From an uncultured Merdimonas sp. (lineage in GTDB: Bacteria > Bacillota > Clostridia > Lachnospirales > Lachnospiraceae): a DNA stretch of 34,331 bases. Location: assembly GCA_944375745.1 (NCBI GenBank), contig CALWAV010000143.1:1-34331 (forward strand). The letters are read 5' to 3'. This document shows, in pieces, positions 17,325 to 24,103 of this stretch; the stretch's first letter is position 1; each line of letters begins with the position of its first letter. The notes below the pieces were generated by a model. The model did not search any database, was not told where the DNA came from, and worked only from the letters and a program-made list of their open reading frames with translations. The translations under genes were made by a program, and so were the position numbers.

Positions 17325-18407
17325 TCAGATTCTCTCCGCAATCAAATCTCCCATTTGCGCGGTGCCCACTTTCGTGCAGCCCTCTGACATAATATCTCCG
17401 GTGCGATAGCCTTCTGTCAGCACCTGCTGGACAGCAGCCTCAATGGCATCCGCCTCTCTGTCCAGATCAAAGCTGTACCGCAGCATCATAGCCGCTGAAA
17501 GAATGGTAGCAATGGGATTTGCGATGCCCTGGCCCGCGATATCTGGCGCAGAACCGCCGCTGGGCTCATAGAGGCCGAATTTTGTATCATTCAGGCTGGC
17601 GCTTGCGAGCATTCCGATAGAGCCTGTCACCATGCTGGCCTCATCTGAGAGAATGTCGCCGAACATATTCTCCGTCAGAATCACATCAAACTGGGACGGA
17701 TCCTTTACCAGCTGCATAGCGCAGTTGTCCACCAGCATATGGGAAAGCTCCACATCAGGATAATCCTTCGCCACTTCCTCCACAACCTTTCTCCAGAGTC
17801 TGGAGGAATCCAACACATTTGCCTTATCTACGCTGCAGACCTTTTTTCTTCTCTTTTCCGCGATATCAAAGGCTCTTTTGGCAATACGGCGAATCTCGTT
17901 CTCATTATACACCAGAGTATCCACTGCTGTCATCACTCCGTCAATCTCTTCAGTCTTACGCTCTCCGAAATACAGGCCGCCTGTCAGCTCGCGCATAATC
18001 ATCATATCGAAGCCCTTTTCGCTTATCTCCTCCCGCAGAGGGCAGGCATGCCGCAGTTCTTTATAAAGGATGGCCGGACGCAGATTTGCGAACAGTCCCA
18101 GAGATTTCCGAAGCTTCAGAAGTCCCGCTTCCGGACGTCTGTCCGGCGGGAGCTGATACCAGGGAGAAGTGGCCGCGTTTCCGCCGATGGAACCCATCAG
18201 CACCGCGTCACTGTTCTTTGCCGCCTCTATGGTCTCGTCTGTCAGAGGCACTCCGTTCACATCGATGGACGCTCCGCCCATCAGAAGCTCTGTATACTCA
18301 ATTTCATGGCCAAACTTTCCGGCCGTCTTATCCAATACCTTTCTCGCTTCCCGTACAATCTCCGGTCCGATTCCATCGCCGGGAATGACTGCCAGCTTTA
18401 ATTTCAT
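17325..18407 (-). CDS. leuB: 3-isopropylmalate dehydrogenase
   Basis: 360 residues, NAD-dependent oxidative decarboxylation in leucine synthesis. [68 protein letters not shown] (catalytic Tyr), [14 protein letters not shown] (catalytic Lys) and [14 protein letters not shown] (metal Asp) are all intact. ATG at 18407 is preceded by GATGAGAGG. It is the promoter-proximal gene of leuB-ilvD-ilvB-L,D-transpeptidase. leuA and leuCD are not in the window. Its promoter overlaps a 16-bp palindrome (18442-18457). Confidence 0.97.
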   Translation of the reverse strand: MKLKLAVIPGDGIGPEIVREARKVLDKTAGKFGHEIEYTELLMGGASIDVNGVPLTDETIEAAKNSDAVLMGSIGGNAATSPWYQLPPDRRPEAGLLKLRKSLGLFANLRPAILYKELRHACPLREEISEKGFDMMIMRELTGGLYFGERKTEEIDGVMTAVDTLVYNENEIRRIAKRAFDIAEKRRKKVCSVDKANVLDSSRLWRKVVEEVAKDYPDVELSHMLVDNCAMQLVKDPSQFDVILTENMFGDILSDEASMVTGSIGMLASASLNDTKFGLYEPSGGSAPDIAGQGIANPIATILSAAMMLRYSFDLDREADAIEAAVQQVLTEGYRTGDIMSEGCTKVGTAQMGDLIAERI

Positions 18408-18441
18408 CCTCTCATCATCCCTTCTTTTATCATAAAATTAC

Positions 18442-18481
18442 ATATTATTAATAATATAGACCAAAAACTGCATTTTTTCAA
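18442..18481 (-). promoter_or_regulatory. leuB operon promoter with overlapping palindrome
   Basis: Minus strand TTGAAA (18476-18481), 17 bases, TATATT (18453-18458). A perfect 16-bp AT palindrome ATATTATTAATAATAT (18442-18457) overlaps the -10 and the predicted start. The leader is only about 40 bases, too short for a T-box or a leader-peptide attenuator, so control is more likely by a DNA-binding protein. Confidence 0.82.
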
Positions 18482-18511
18482 CCGGGAGATCAGGTTTTAA
18501 AGAGATTTTAA

Positions 18512-18709
18512 CATGGTAAAGGGAAAAAGGGAGGCAGTCCGGCTATCCGGGAACTGCTGGACTATCTTCGAAAGAGTACGGAAGAAAACGCAAAGAACGA
18601 GACGCTGCTGCATCGAATCGAAACAGAGGACGATCCGGATACTCTGAAACGCTGGCTCAAGCTTGCGGCCCGCTGCGGCAGCCTGGAAGCCTTTGAAAAA
18701 CAAATGTAA
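18512..18709 (+). pseudogene. C-terminal gene remnant, possibly Rpn/PD-(D/E)XK type
   Basis: A 65-codon open stretch with no start codon, bounded upstream by an in-frame TAA (18509-18511). It encodes IRELLDYLRKSTEENAKNETLLHRIETEDDPDTLKRWLKLAARCGSLEAFEKQM in pieces, which has protein-like composition. The IRELLDYLRKSTEENA part resembles the C-terminal helices of Rpn-family recombination-promoting nucleases, which are abundant in Lachnospiraceae. The N-terminal catalytic part is missing. Family is a guess; being a remnant is well supported by the lack of a start. Confidence 0.4.
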
Positions 18710-18764
18710 AACTGCCGAAACATATCCCTGGCAGAACGCTGAATTTTCCAATCAGCCTTTCTGC

Positions 18765-18925
18765 CAGGGATATTTTCCAGCATCTTTCCCAAAACGCGGC
18801 AGATACTGAGGTAATCTCCCCGTTCTATCATATTGATGCTCTGTCTTGATGCTCCTGCTCTGTGAGTCAGCTCCTCCTGGAATAAATCAGGCTCTGTCCG
18901 GGCAGTTTTCAGCTTCAGATAAATC
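18765..18925 (-). pseudogene. Decayed XRE-type helix-turn-helix regulator
   Basis: The translation KTARTEPDLFQEELTHRAGASRQSINMIERGDYLS followed by ICRVLGKMLENI aligns by eye with the common 70-residue clostridial XRE regulators ([34 protein letters not shown]...ICRVFGKTLEEIF). Several residues between the recognition helix and ICRVLGK are deleted, the N-terminus is abnormal and the C-terminal end diverges. No ribosome binding site is seen. It lies upstream of and divergent from the deacetylase gene. Confidence 0.55.
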
Positions 18926-18977
18926 AGTCTGAATACGCTGCCAGCCACATATATTATCAAAAACGGGTTTTCTGCAT

Positions 18978-19796
18978 ATGAAACTGCCCTATAAAAATAT
19001 CCTTCACACCTCAGGCTCTCTCCTGCTCCTGGTTTTCGCCTACTTTATCGGTCAGGGCATCGCCCGCTTTTCCGCCGGAGACGCGGTAATCAGCGCGGAA
19101 AGCACTGCCTCCGCAAACTGGGGCTTAAGCTTCCAGGAGGAAGGAAAACCACCGGTAGCCAATGCATCTGCCTCCTATCTCTCCCAGTATGACGCCTATT
19201 ATATAGAAGAAACGGAAGAAAAGAAAATATATCTCACTTTCGACTGCGGCTTTGAGAGCGGCTGCACACCTGCGATTCTTGACACCCTGAAAAAGCATGA
19301 CGCTCCCGCCACGTTTTTCATTGTGGGAAATTATCTGGAAACAAGCCCGGATCTGGTAAAGCGGATGGTGGAAGAAGGCCACACGGTCGGGAATCACACA
19401 TATCATCATCCGGATATGTCTAAAATCAGCACAATAGAGGCTTTTGCAGAAGAATTGGAATCTCTGGAGGCTCTTTATGAGGAAACCATCGGGCAGCCCA
19501 TGGCAAAATATTACCGTCCGCCCCAGGGTGTCTACAGCGAAACCAACCTGCAGATGGCCCACGAACTGGGATACCAGACTTTTTTCTGGAGCCTGGCTTA
19601 TGTGGACTGGTACCAGGACGATCAGCCCACACAGGAAGAAGCCTTTGAGAAGCTGATTCCCCGGATTCATCCCGGCGCCGTAGTTCTGCTGCACAACACC
19701 TCTCAGACCAATGCGGACATTCTCGATGAACTGCTGACCAGATGGGAAGAGATGGGATATACCTTCCATCCCTTAAGTGAGCTGTGCGGAGTATAA
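18978..19796 (+). CDS. PdaA-like polysaccharide deacetylase
   Basis: 272 residues. N-terminal membrane anchor (about 11-28, TSGSLLLLVFAYFIGQGI), then a NodB domain. Motif 1 is TFDCGFESG: Asp89 is the base and Cys90 takes the place of the second metal Asp, the same position that is altered in PdaA. Motif 2 is NHTYHHP with His140 and His144, motif 3 is YRPPQG (179-184), then FFWSLAYVDW and VLLHNTS (His239). In Bacillus, PdaA removes acetyl groups from muramic acid to form muramic delta-lactam in the spore cortex; a vegetative cell-wall role is equally possible here. Ribosome binding site is weak. Single gene with its own terminator. Confidence 0.92.
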   Translation: MKLPYKNILHTSGSLLLLVFAYFIGQGIARFSAGDAVISAESTASANWGLSFQEEGKPPVANASASYLSQYDAYYIEETEEKKIYLTFDCGFESGCTPAILDTLKKHDAPATFFIVGNYLETSPDLVKRMVEEGHTVGNHTYHHPDMSKISTIEAFAEELESLEALYEETIGQPMAKYYRPPQGVYSETNLQMAHELGYQTFFWSLAYVDWYQDDQPTQEEAFEKLIPRIHPGAVVLLHNTSQTNADILDELLTRWEEMGYTFHPLSELCGV

Positions 19797-19842
19797 GCCC
19801 GCCGTTTCTCCCCACTGTCTCTGACATCTCTCAAGTACTCTG

Positions 19843-19912
19843 CACCGGCACAAGACGCAGGACACCGCCTGCACCTTGTACCGGTGTTCTGTTTTGTATT
19901 TTATCCGGTGCC
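19843..19912 (+). terminator. Terminator of the deacetylase gene
   Basis: A long interrupted stem: CACCGG/CCGGTG, ACAAG/CTTGT and GCAGG/CCTGC, separated by small internal loops (19843-19886). It is followed by a T-rich tract TTCTGTTTTGTATTTT. Confidence 0.82.
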
Positions 19913-19940
19913 TTTATTTTATATCTCTAAGCAGAATCCA

Positions 19941-19978
19941 TTGACAGACAAGTGCTTATAGTGTATAGTGTGCTTATA
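19941..19978 (+). promoter_or_regulatory. Promoter and candidate operator of the GntR-ABC operon
   Basis: TTGACA (19941-19946), 17 bases, TATAGT (19964-19969). The nonamer GTGCTTATA is repeated at 19952-19960 and 19970-19978, flanking the -10 at 18-base spacing, about two helical turns less three bases. Likely bound by the GntR protein encoded next. Confidence 0.82.
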
Positions 19979-20054
19979 AGAACATCACACTTAATTTTTA
20001 TATTTAACATAAGCAAAAAAGCATGCATCCCTATTTTAAAAACAGGAGAAAGTT

Positions 20055-20438
20055 ATGAAAATACTGATTTCAAACACCTCCGATACTCCACTCTACCAGC
20101 AGATCAAAGATCAGATTACAGACGCCATCCTGAGAGGCGAGCTGAAGGAAGGTGACCCGCTGCCCTCCATCCGGTCTTTTGCCAATGATCTGCGGGTAAG
20201 CGTCCTGACCATCCGGCGTGTCTACGATGATCTGGAGCAGGAAGGCTACATCAACAGCCAGGTAGGAATCGGAACCTTTGTATCCACCGGCAATACAGAA
20301 CTTCTGCGGGAAGCAAAACGCCGTCTCGTGGAACAGAAAATGCTGGATATGATTCAGACTGCCCGGTCTCTTGGGATCAGCAGGCAGGAACTAGATGATA
20401 TGATGGACATTTTATATGAGGAGGAACCGGGAATATGA
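20055..20438 (+). CDS. GntR family regulator, YtrA subfamily
   Basis: 127 residues. Winged helix at about 10-76 (PLYQQIKDQITDAILRGELKEGDPLPSIRSFANDLRVSVLTIRRVYDDLEQEGYINSQVGIGTFV), followed by a short helical dimerisation tail (LLREAKRRLVEQKMLDMIQTARSLGISRQELDDMMD), the mark of the YtrA subfamily. AGGAGAAAG precedes the start. YtrA-type proteins repress adjacent ABC transporter genes and often respond to cell-envelope stress. It overlaps the ATPase gene by 4 bases (ATGA). Confidence 0.94.
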   Translation: MKILISNTSDTPLYQQIKDQITDAILRGELKEGDPLPSIRSFANDLRVSVLTIRRVYDDLEQEGYINSQVGIGTFVSTGNTELLREAKRRLVEQKMLDMIQTARSLGISRQELDDMMDILYEEEPGI

Positions 20439-21253
20439 AAAATATTTTAGAAGTCCGCGGATTAAACAAATCCTATCGAAATTTCACCCTGCAGGACGTT
20501 TCCTTTTCCCTGCCGGAGGGCTGCATCACCGGCTTTATCGGTGTCAACGGCGCTGGCAAGACAACTACACTGAAGACTATTCTTGGACTGACTCCGAAGG
20601 AGTCCGGGAAAATCCGCTTTTTTGATATGGATTTCGATACAGAAGAACGGTCCATCAAAGAACGCCTGGGCATCGTGTTTGACAGTGGCGGCTTTTACGG
20701 GGAACTGAATCTCATGGAAATGAAAACTCTCGCAGCCTCTTCCTACCGTTCCTGGGACGAAGCAGAGTTCCGGCGTTATCTTGACCGCTTCTCTCTGAAT
20801 CCCCGTCAGAAAATCAACACCCTCTCCAAAGGCATGCGCATGAAATATGCCCTGGCTCTGGCTCTCTCCCACAGGGCAGAGCTTCTGATCATGGACGAGC
20901 CCACCAGCGGCCTGGACCCGCTGATCCGCAGACAGCTTCTCGATATTTTAAGGGAATACATGGAACGGGGCGGAAGAGGTGTGTTTTTCTCCACCCATAT
21001 TACCTCCGATCTGGACCGGCTGGCGGATGTGCTGATCCTGATAGACCGGGGCCGAATCGTATTTCAGGAGGAAAAGGATTCCCTGATGGAACGTTACCGA
21101 ATCGTCAAGGGAGACGTGCAGGATCTCTCAGATGCCGTCCTTCCCCTGCTTCACAATCTTTCCCGGACTGCCTTCGGCTTCACAGCTGTCACAGACCAGG
21201 CCGTCTCACCGGAAGCGCGGCCGCGCACGCCGGAACCCTGGCCTTTATCCTGA
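20435..21253 (+). CDS. ABC transporter ATP-binding protein, C-terminus replaced after a deletion
   Basis: 272 codons; residues 1 to about 253 are a normal exporter-type ATPase: Walker A GVNGAGKTT, signature LSKGM, Walker B LLIMDEPTSGLDP, switch His in FFSTHITSD. After AFGFTAVTD the expected roughly 40-residue C-terminal end of this family is absent and replaced by VSPEARPRTPEPWPLS, which is the wrong frame of permease coding DNA. The nucleotide-binding domain is complete, so ATP hydrolysis could remain. With the permease truncated as well, the transporter is probably inactive. Follows gntR with a 4-base overlap. Confidence 0.85.
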   Translation: MKNILEVRGLNKSYRNFTLQDVSFSLPEGCITGFIGVNGAGKTTTLKTILGLTPKESGKIRFFDMDFDTEERSIKERLGIVFDSGGFYGELNLMEMKTLAASSYRSWDEAEFRRYLDRFSLNPRQKINTLSKGMRMKYALALALSHRAELLIMDEPTSGLDPLIRRQLLDILREYMERGGRGVFFSTHITSDLDRLADVLILIDRGRIVFQEEKDSLMERYRIVKGDVQDLSDAVLPLLHNLSRTAFGFTAVTDQAVSPEARPRTPEPWPLS

Positions 21254-21747
21254 TGACTTTCTTTTCCGTCCTGTTTGTACTTCTTCAGGCCTTCCAGAAG
21301 GAAGCCATGTACCCAAAAGCTTCCGCCTATCTCTGCGCCCTGCCATACCGGCGCCGGGATCTGGTCCTGGCAAAATACATTTACTTTCTGGGAATCTTTC
21401 TGGGTTGCTGCCTCATCTACTGGATCGAAACATTACTGTTCCCGGAGCTTGGGAATTTCGGCTTTTCCAAAGTGGTTCCCACCTTTGCGGGTGTCTGCCT
21501 TCTTCTGGGCCTCTATCTGCCTGTCCAGTACCGGCTGGGATACGAATGTACCAAATATTTTTTCCTGATTGCCATTCTGGGCTGCTCATTCCTGCTGCCC
21601 ATGCTGATCCGATATCTTCCGCCGGAGCTGCTGGCCTTCCGCTTCAATCCCGGTCTGCTGGCAGTCCTCTTTATATTCAGCATCGGGCTGCTGGCCGGAT
21701 CCATGGCAGTGTCCATTCATTTCTATAAAAGAAAGGCGCTGATTTAA
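21206..21747 (+). pseudogene. ABC-2 type permease lacking its N-terminus
   Basis: The permease frame is open from about 21206 (TGSAAAHAGTLAFILMTFFSVLFVLLQ) to the stop at 21745-21747, with no start codon or ribosome binding site at its head. The nearest ATG (21253) is internal to a membrane helix but overlaps the ATPase stop as TGATG, so weak coupled translation of a 164-residue piece is possible. PKASAYLCALPYRRRDLVLAKYIYF is the cytoplasmic loop typical of ABC-2 permeases in YtrA-type operons, and four or five further helices follow. About 50-60 N-terminal residues including the first helix are gone. The junction with the ATPase lies near 21195-21210. Confidence 0.75.
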
Positions 21748-21765
21748 AAACGAAATAAAAGACAT

Positions 21766-21818
21766 AAAAACCCCGGGACACTGTCAGACAGCTATTTGTC
21801 CGGCGGCAGCCCCGAGGC
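21766..21818 (-). terminator. Terminator of the DUF2089 operon
   Basis: An outer stem built from CCCGAGG (21811-21817) and CCCCGGG (21771-21777) with one mismatch, plus inner GGACA/TGTCC-type pairing. Five T follow on the minus strand. The stem also faces the converging permease remnant and may serve both directions. Confidence 0.7.
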
Positions 21819-21840
21819 TTATAATTTTCTCCAAATAAGG

Positions 21841-22179
21841 CTAATTCAGATCATGCAGATTCATCTTGTCCAGCATCTTCTGCTTTCTCTTTTTTGCCCG
21901 GAAAATAAAATAAATAATCAGCAGGATCCAGGTCGGCACATTCAAGACCAAAAGCCCGGAAATCACAGCCCCCGCAACACCGCCCATGCCCAAGTCATTC
22001 ATCGCGGAAGCATTGAGCAGGCAGATAAACAGCGCCCATAAAAAAGTGAAAAGGGGCGGTATCAGGCCAGGCCACCATTTCTCTGACCTTGCCAGAAAAA
22101 TCTCCAATACAATCAGGCCTGCCGTTATCCCGATAAACAGCAGCAGCACAACTCCTATCGACGCGCTCACAAATTCCAT
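21841..22179 (-). CDS. Small membrane protein, paralogue of the product at 22508-22845
   Basis: 112 residues. Three hydrophobic segments: about 5-28 (SASIGVVLLLFIGITAGLIVLEIF), 36-56 (WPGLIPPLFTFLWALFICLLN) and 72-93 (ISGLLVLNVPTWILLIIYFIF). It ends in a basic tail KKRKQKMLDKMNLHDLN. The last 14 residues are almost identical to the other small membrane protein of this operon, and the two have the same predicted length. No family function known to me. It starts 3 bases after the DUF2089 gene, so the two are coupled. DUF2089 neighbours of this type are usually uncharacterised. Confidence 0.8.
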   Translation of the reverse strand: MEFVSASIGVVLLLFIGITAGLIVLEIFLARSEKWWPGLIPPLFTFLWALFICLLNASAMNDLGMGGVAGAVISGLLVLNVPTWILLIIYFIFRAKKRKQKMLDKMNLHDLN

Positions 22180-22182
22180 ATT

Positions 22183-22482
22183 CTACTCCTCCTTCCGAAG
22201 CTTTCGGTATTCTGTAATCAGAATCTTTGCCGTGTCAAAATCCAGCTTGTCATTCACAGCCAGCCTTTTAATCAGCGCCACATAGGGATCATTTTCCGTC
22301 TCCTCACTGATTTTGATTTTTTGAATCAGCCGGTCCAGGCGCAGGCGGACTGTAGGGTAGGTCACTTCATATTGACGTGCAATTTCCTTCAAAGAACCGG
22401 ACGCCAGAACAAAATTCCGGATAAACGATACGTCCTCCGGTTCCAGATCAGCCATCCAGTCCGGCACATATTCTATGGCCAT
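22183..22482 (-). CDS. DUF2089 family protein, HTH-containing
   Basis: 99 residues. PDWMADLEPEDVSFIRNFVLASGSLKEIARQYEVTYPTVRLRLDRLIQKI matches the C-terminal HTH part of DUF2089: a helix-turn-helix where SLKEIARQYEVTYPTVRLRLDRLI is the turn and recognition helix. The zinc-ribbon N-terminus found in longer DUF2089 proteins is absent. It probably controls its own operon. Good site GGGAGGTG before the start. Flanked on both sides by paralogous small membrane proteins, suggesting a membrane-signal and regulator set. Confidence 0.85.
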   Translation of the reverse strand: MAIEYVPDWMADLEPEDVSFIRNFVLASGSLKEIARQYEVTYPTVRLRLDRLIQKIKISEETENDPYVALIKRLAVNDKLDFDTAKILITEYRKLRKEE

Positions 22483-22507
22483 ATCTTTTCACCTCCCGAT
22501 AAATTTC

Positions 22508-22845
22508 CTAATGCAAATCATGCAGATTCATTTTGTCCAGCATTTTCTGTTTCTTTCTTCTATTTCTTATTCTGCATGCAAAATACAGGGCCAGCAGGAC
22601 ATAAGTCGGTATGTTTTCCCCCAAAAACCTGCTCAGATACGCGCCAGCCATCTCAAGAGCTGTCATCTCGAAATACCGCACTGTAAACAGCCTTGCCACT
22701 GACCAGAGCAGTGTAAGCAGCGGCAGAATCAGTCCAAGCCAGGGATTCTTTTTTCTGACAGATAAATCTGAAGGATGAGGATCCCCACTGAAGCCGCCAG
22801 GAAAAGTATTAAAATAATTGTGTTGATTCTTGTTATAAAAAACAT
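22508..22845 (-). pseudogene. Small membrane protein interrupted by a frameshift in an A6 run
   Basis: The natural start is ATG 22845 (MFFITRINTIILILFLAASVGILILQIYLSEK), preceded by AGGAGGGAGAAGGG. A longer frame reading from 22906 begins inside the promoter and is false. After LSEK the frame must shift by -1 at the A6 run (minus strand; T run at 22749-22754) to continue as KNPWLGLILPLLTLLWSVARLF and end in KKQKMLDKMNLHDLH. With the shift repaired the product is 112 residues, exactly the length of the paralogue at 21841-22179. Three membrane segments as in that paralogue. The lesion could be real, an assembly error, or a site of polymerase or ribosome slippage. Confidence 0.75.
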
Positions 22846-22877
22846 ATGCCCTTCTCCCTCCTTCTTTAATTAAATTA

Positions 22878-22906
22878 AATATATTCTTTAATTTTATTAA
22901 AGTCAA
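22878..22906 (-). promoter_or_regulatory. Promoter of the DUF2089 operon
   Basis: Minus strand TTGACT (22901-22906), 17 bases, TATATT (22878-22883), in a very AT-rich stretch. Confidence 0.82.
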
Positions 22907-22963
22907 TATAAAATTATATTTTTATTTTATTTTTTGTTTCCTAAATCCTCATATAAAAACCGG

Positions 22964-22992
22964 TAGAAAAAACTCCATCCGCGTGCTACAAT
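22964..22992 (+). promoter_or_regulatory. Promoter of the Gfo/Idh/MocA gene
   Basis: TAGAAA (22964-22969), 17 bases, TACAAT (22987-22992). The -35 is weak. Confidence 0.55.
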
Positions 22993-23033
22993 AAAAACAA
23001 AAAATCTGATTTCAGAAAGGGGCAGAGTAAATA

Positions 23034-24017
23034 ATGAGAAAAGTAAAATGGGGCGTTCTGGGAACCGCATATATTTTCGAGCGCGATACCGCTCTCGGCA
23101 TGCGGCTGGCAGACAACTGTGAACTGACTGCGGTCGCCGGAAGAAATCCTAAAAAAGCAGACGCATTTAAGAAAAAATACGGCTTCCAGAGAGCTTATGG
23201 AAGCTATGAAGAGCTGCTGGAAGACCCGGAAATCGAAGCAGTCTACATCCCGCTTCCCAATACACTGCATTACGAATGGACCATCAAAGCGCTGCAGCAC
23301 GGCAAGCATGTTCTTTGCGAAAAACCTCTTGCTCCTACGGCAAAAGAGGCAGAAGAAATGTTTCGGACCGCAAAGGAAAACCATGTATACCTGATGGAAG
23401 CCTTTGCCTACCAGCACAGCCCCTTTGTCAAAGCGGTCAAGAAAGAAATCGAATCCGGTACCATCGGAGATATCCGTTATATGGAGGCTGCGCTTATCAC
23501 CTCTGATTACCTGAAATCCAATATCCGTATGCGCAGGGAAACCTTCGGCGGCTGCACCTACGATCTGGGCGTCTATGCCATCAGTCTGATTCAGACTATG
23601 CTGGGACAAGAGCCGGAAACTGTGAAAGCCATCAGTTCCTTCAACGAGGACCGCATTGATGTATATACAACCGGAATCTTTGAATACGCACGGGGAGCGA
23701 AGGCCAGCTTCGACTGCGGACTTGCCCTTGCCACAGAAAAGAATGCCTCCCTGGACCGTTTCCAGATTCACGGAACCAAAGGCTCCATTTCCTCTGTAAA
23801 TTTCGGGTTCAACAGACCCGGAAAGCTCTCTTACCAGATCCAGACCTTCGACGGAAGAGAGGATTTCAAGATTGTGGAGGTTCCCCAAAACTACCGGCTG
23901 GAAGTGGAACAGATGGGGCGCTGCATCATAGATGGAGAGGCGCCCTACATAACCGAGGATTTCAGTGTTTCCCTTGCCCGGACCATTGACCGGGTGCTGA
24001 AGGAAATCGGATACTGA
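23034..24017 (+). CDS. Gfo/Idh/MocA family oxidoreductase
   Basis: 327 residues, cytoplasmic NAD(P)-dependent dehydrogenase. The Rossmann start WGVLGTAYIFE is a variant of GxGxxA. AVAGRNPKKADAFKKKYG, YEELLEDPEIEAVYIPLPNTLHYEWTIKALQHGKHVLCEKPLA with the catalytic Lys of EKP, and LMEAFAYQHSPF follow. The C-terminal half has GGCTYDLGVYAISLIQTMLGQEP. The family oxidises sugars, inositols or related compounds; the substrate here is unknown. Closest types by feel are the trans-1,2-dihydrobenzene-1,2-diol dehydrogenase-like sugar dehydrogenases. Single gene with its own promoter and terminator; no sugar transporter is nearby. Confidence 0.9.
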   Translation: MRKVKWGVLGTAYIFERDTALGMRLADNCELTAVAGRNPKKADAFKKKYGFQRAYGSYEELLEDPEIEAVYIPLPNTLHYEWTIKALQHGKHVLCEKPLAPTAKEAEEMFRTAKENHVYLMEAFAYQHSPFVKAVKKEIESGTIGDIRYMEAALITSDYLKSNIRMRRETFGGCTYDLGVYAISLIQTMLGQEPETVKAISSFNEDRIDVYTTGIFEYARGAKASFDCGLALATEKNASLDRFQIHGTKGSISSVNFGFNRPGKLSYQIQTFDGREDFKIVEVPQNYRLEVEQMGRCIIDGEAPYITEDFSVSLARTIDRVLKEIGY

Positions 24018-24022
24018 TAACT

Positions 24023-24093
24023 AAAAATGCTCTCTTTCCAGGAGGCGGAAACCTTCCTCAGTATCCGCCGCCGGAAAAAGAGCATTTTATTTT
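24023..24093. terminator. Bidirectional terminator between converging genes
   Basis: A long stem, AAAATGCTCT/AGAGCATTTT with TTTCC/GGAAA and an inner GGCGGA/TCCGCC (24024-24088). T run follows on the plus strand (TTTTATTTTTT), and the A run at the other end gives TTTTT on the minus strand. It serves the oxidoreductase and the S66 peptidase gene. Confidence 0.92.
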
Positions 24094-24103
24094 TTACCAA
24101 TTT

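Noticed and set aside
18408..18440. T-box or leader-peptide attenuator before leuB
   Set aside because: The leader is only about 40 bases and has no terminator or T-box sequence.
22749..22755. Classic A AAA AAG programmed -1 frameshift signal
   Set aside because: The letters AAAAAAG are there, but codon boundaries in the upstream frame are GAA AAA AGA, not A AAA AAG, and no downstream pseudoknot was evident. Left as a frameshift with slippage only as one option.
22846..22906. Longer N-terminus for the small membrane protein (MTLIKLKNIFN)
   Set aside because: It would start inside the -35 element of the operon promoter and lacks a ribosome site; the frame after it only works because of the A6 frameshift.
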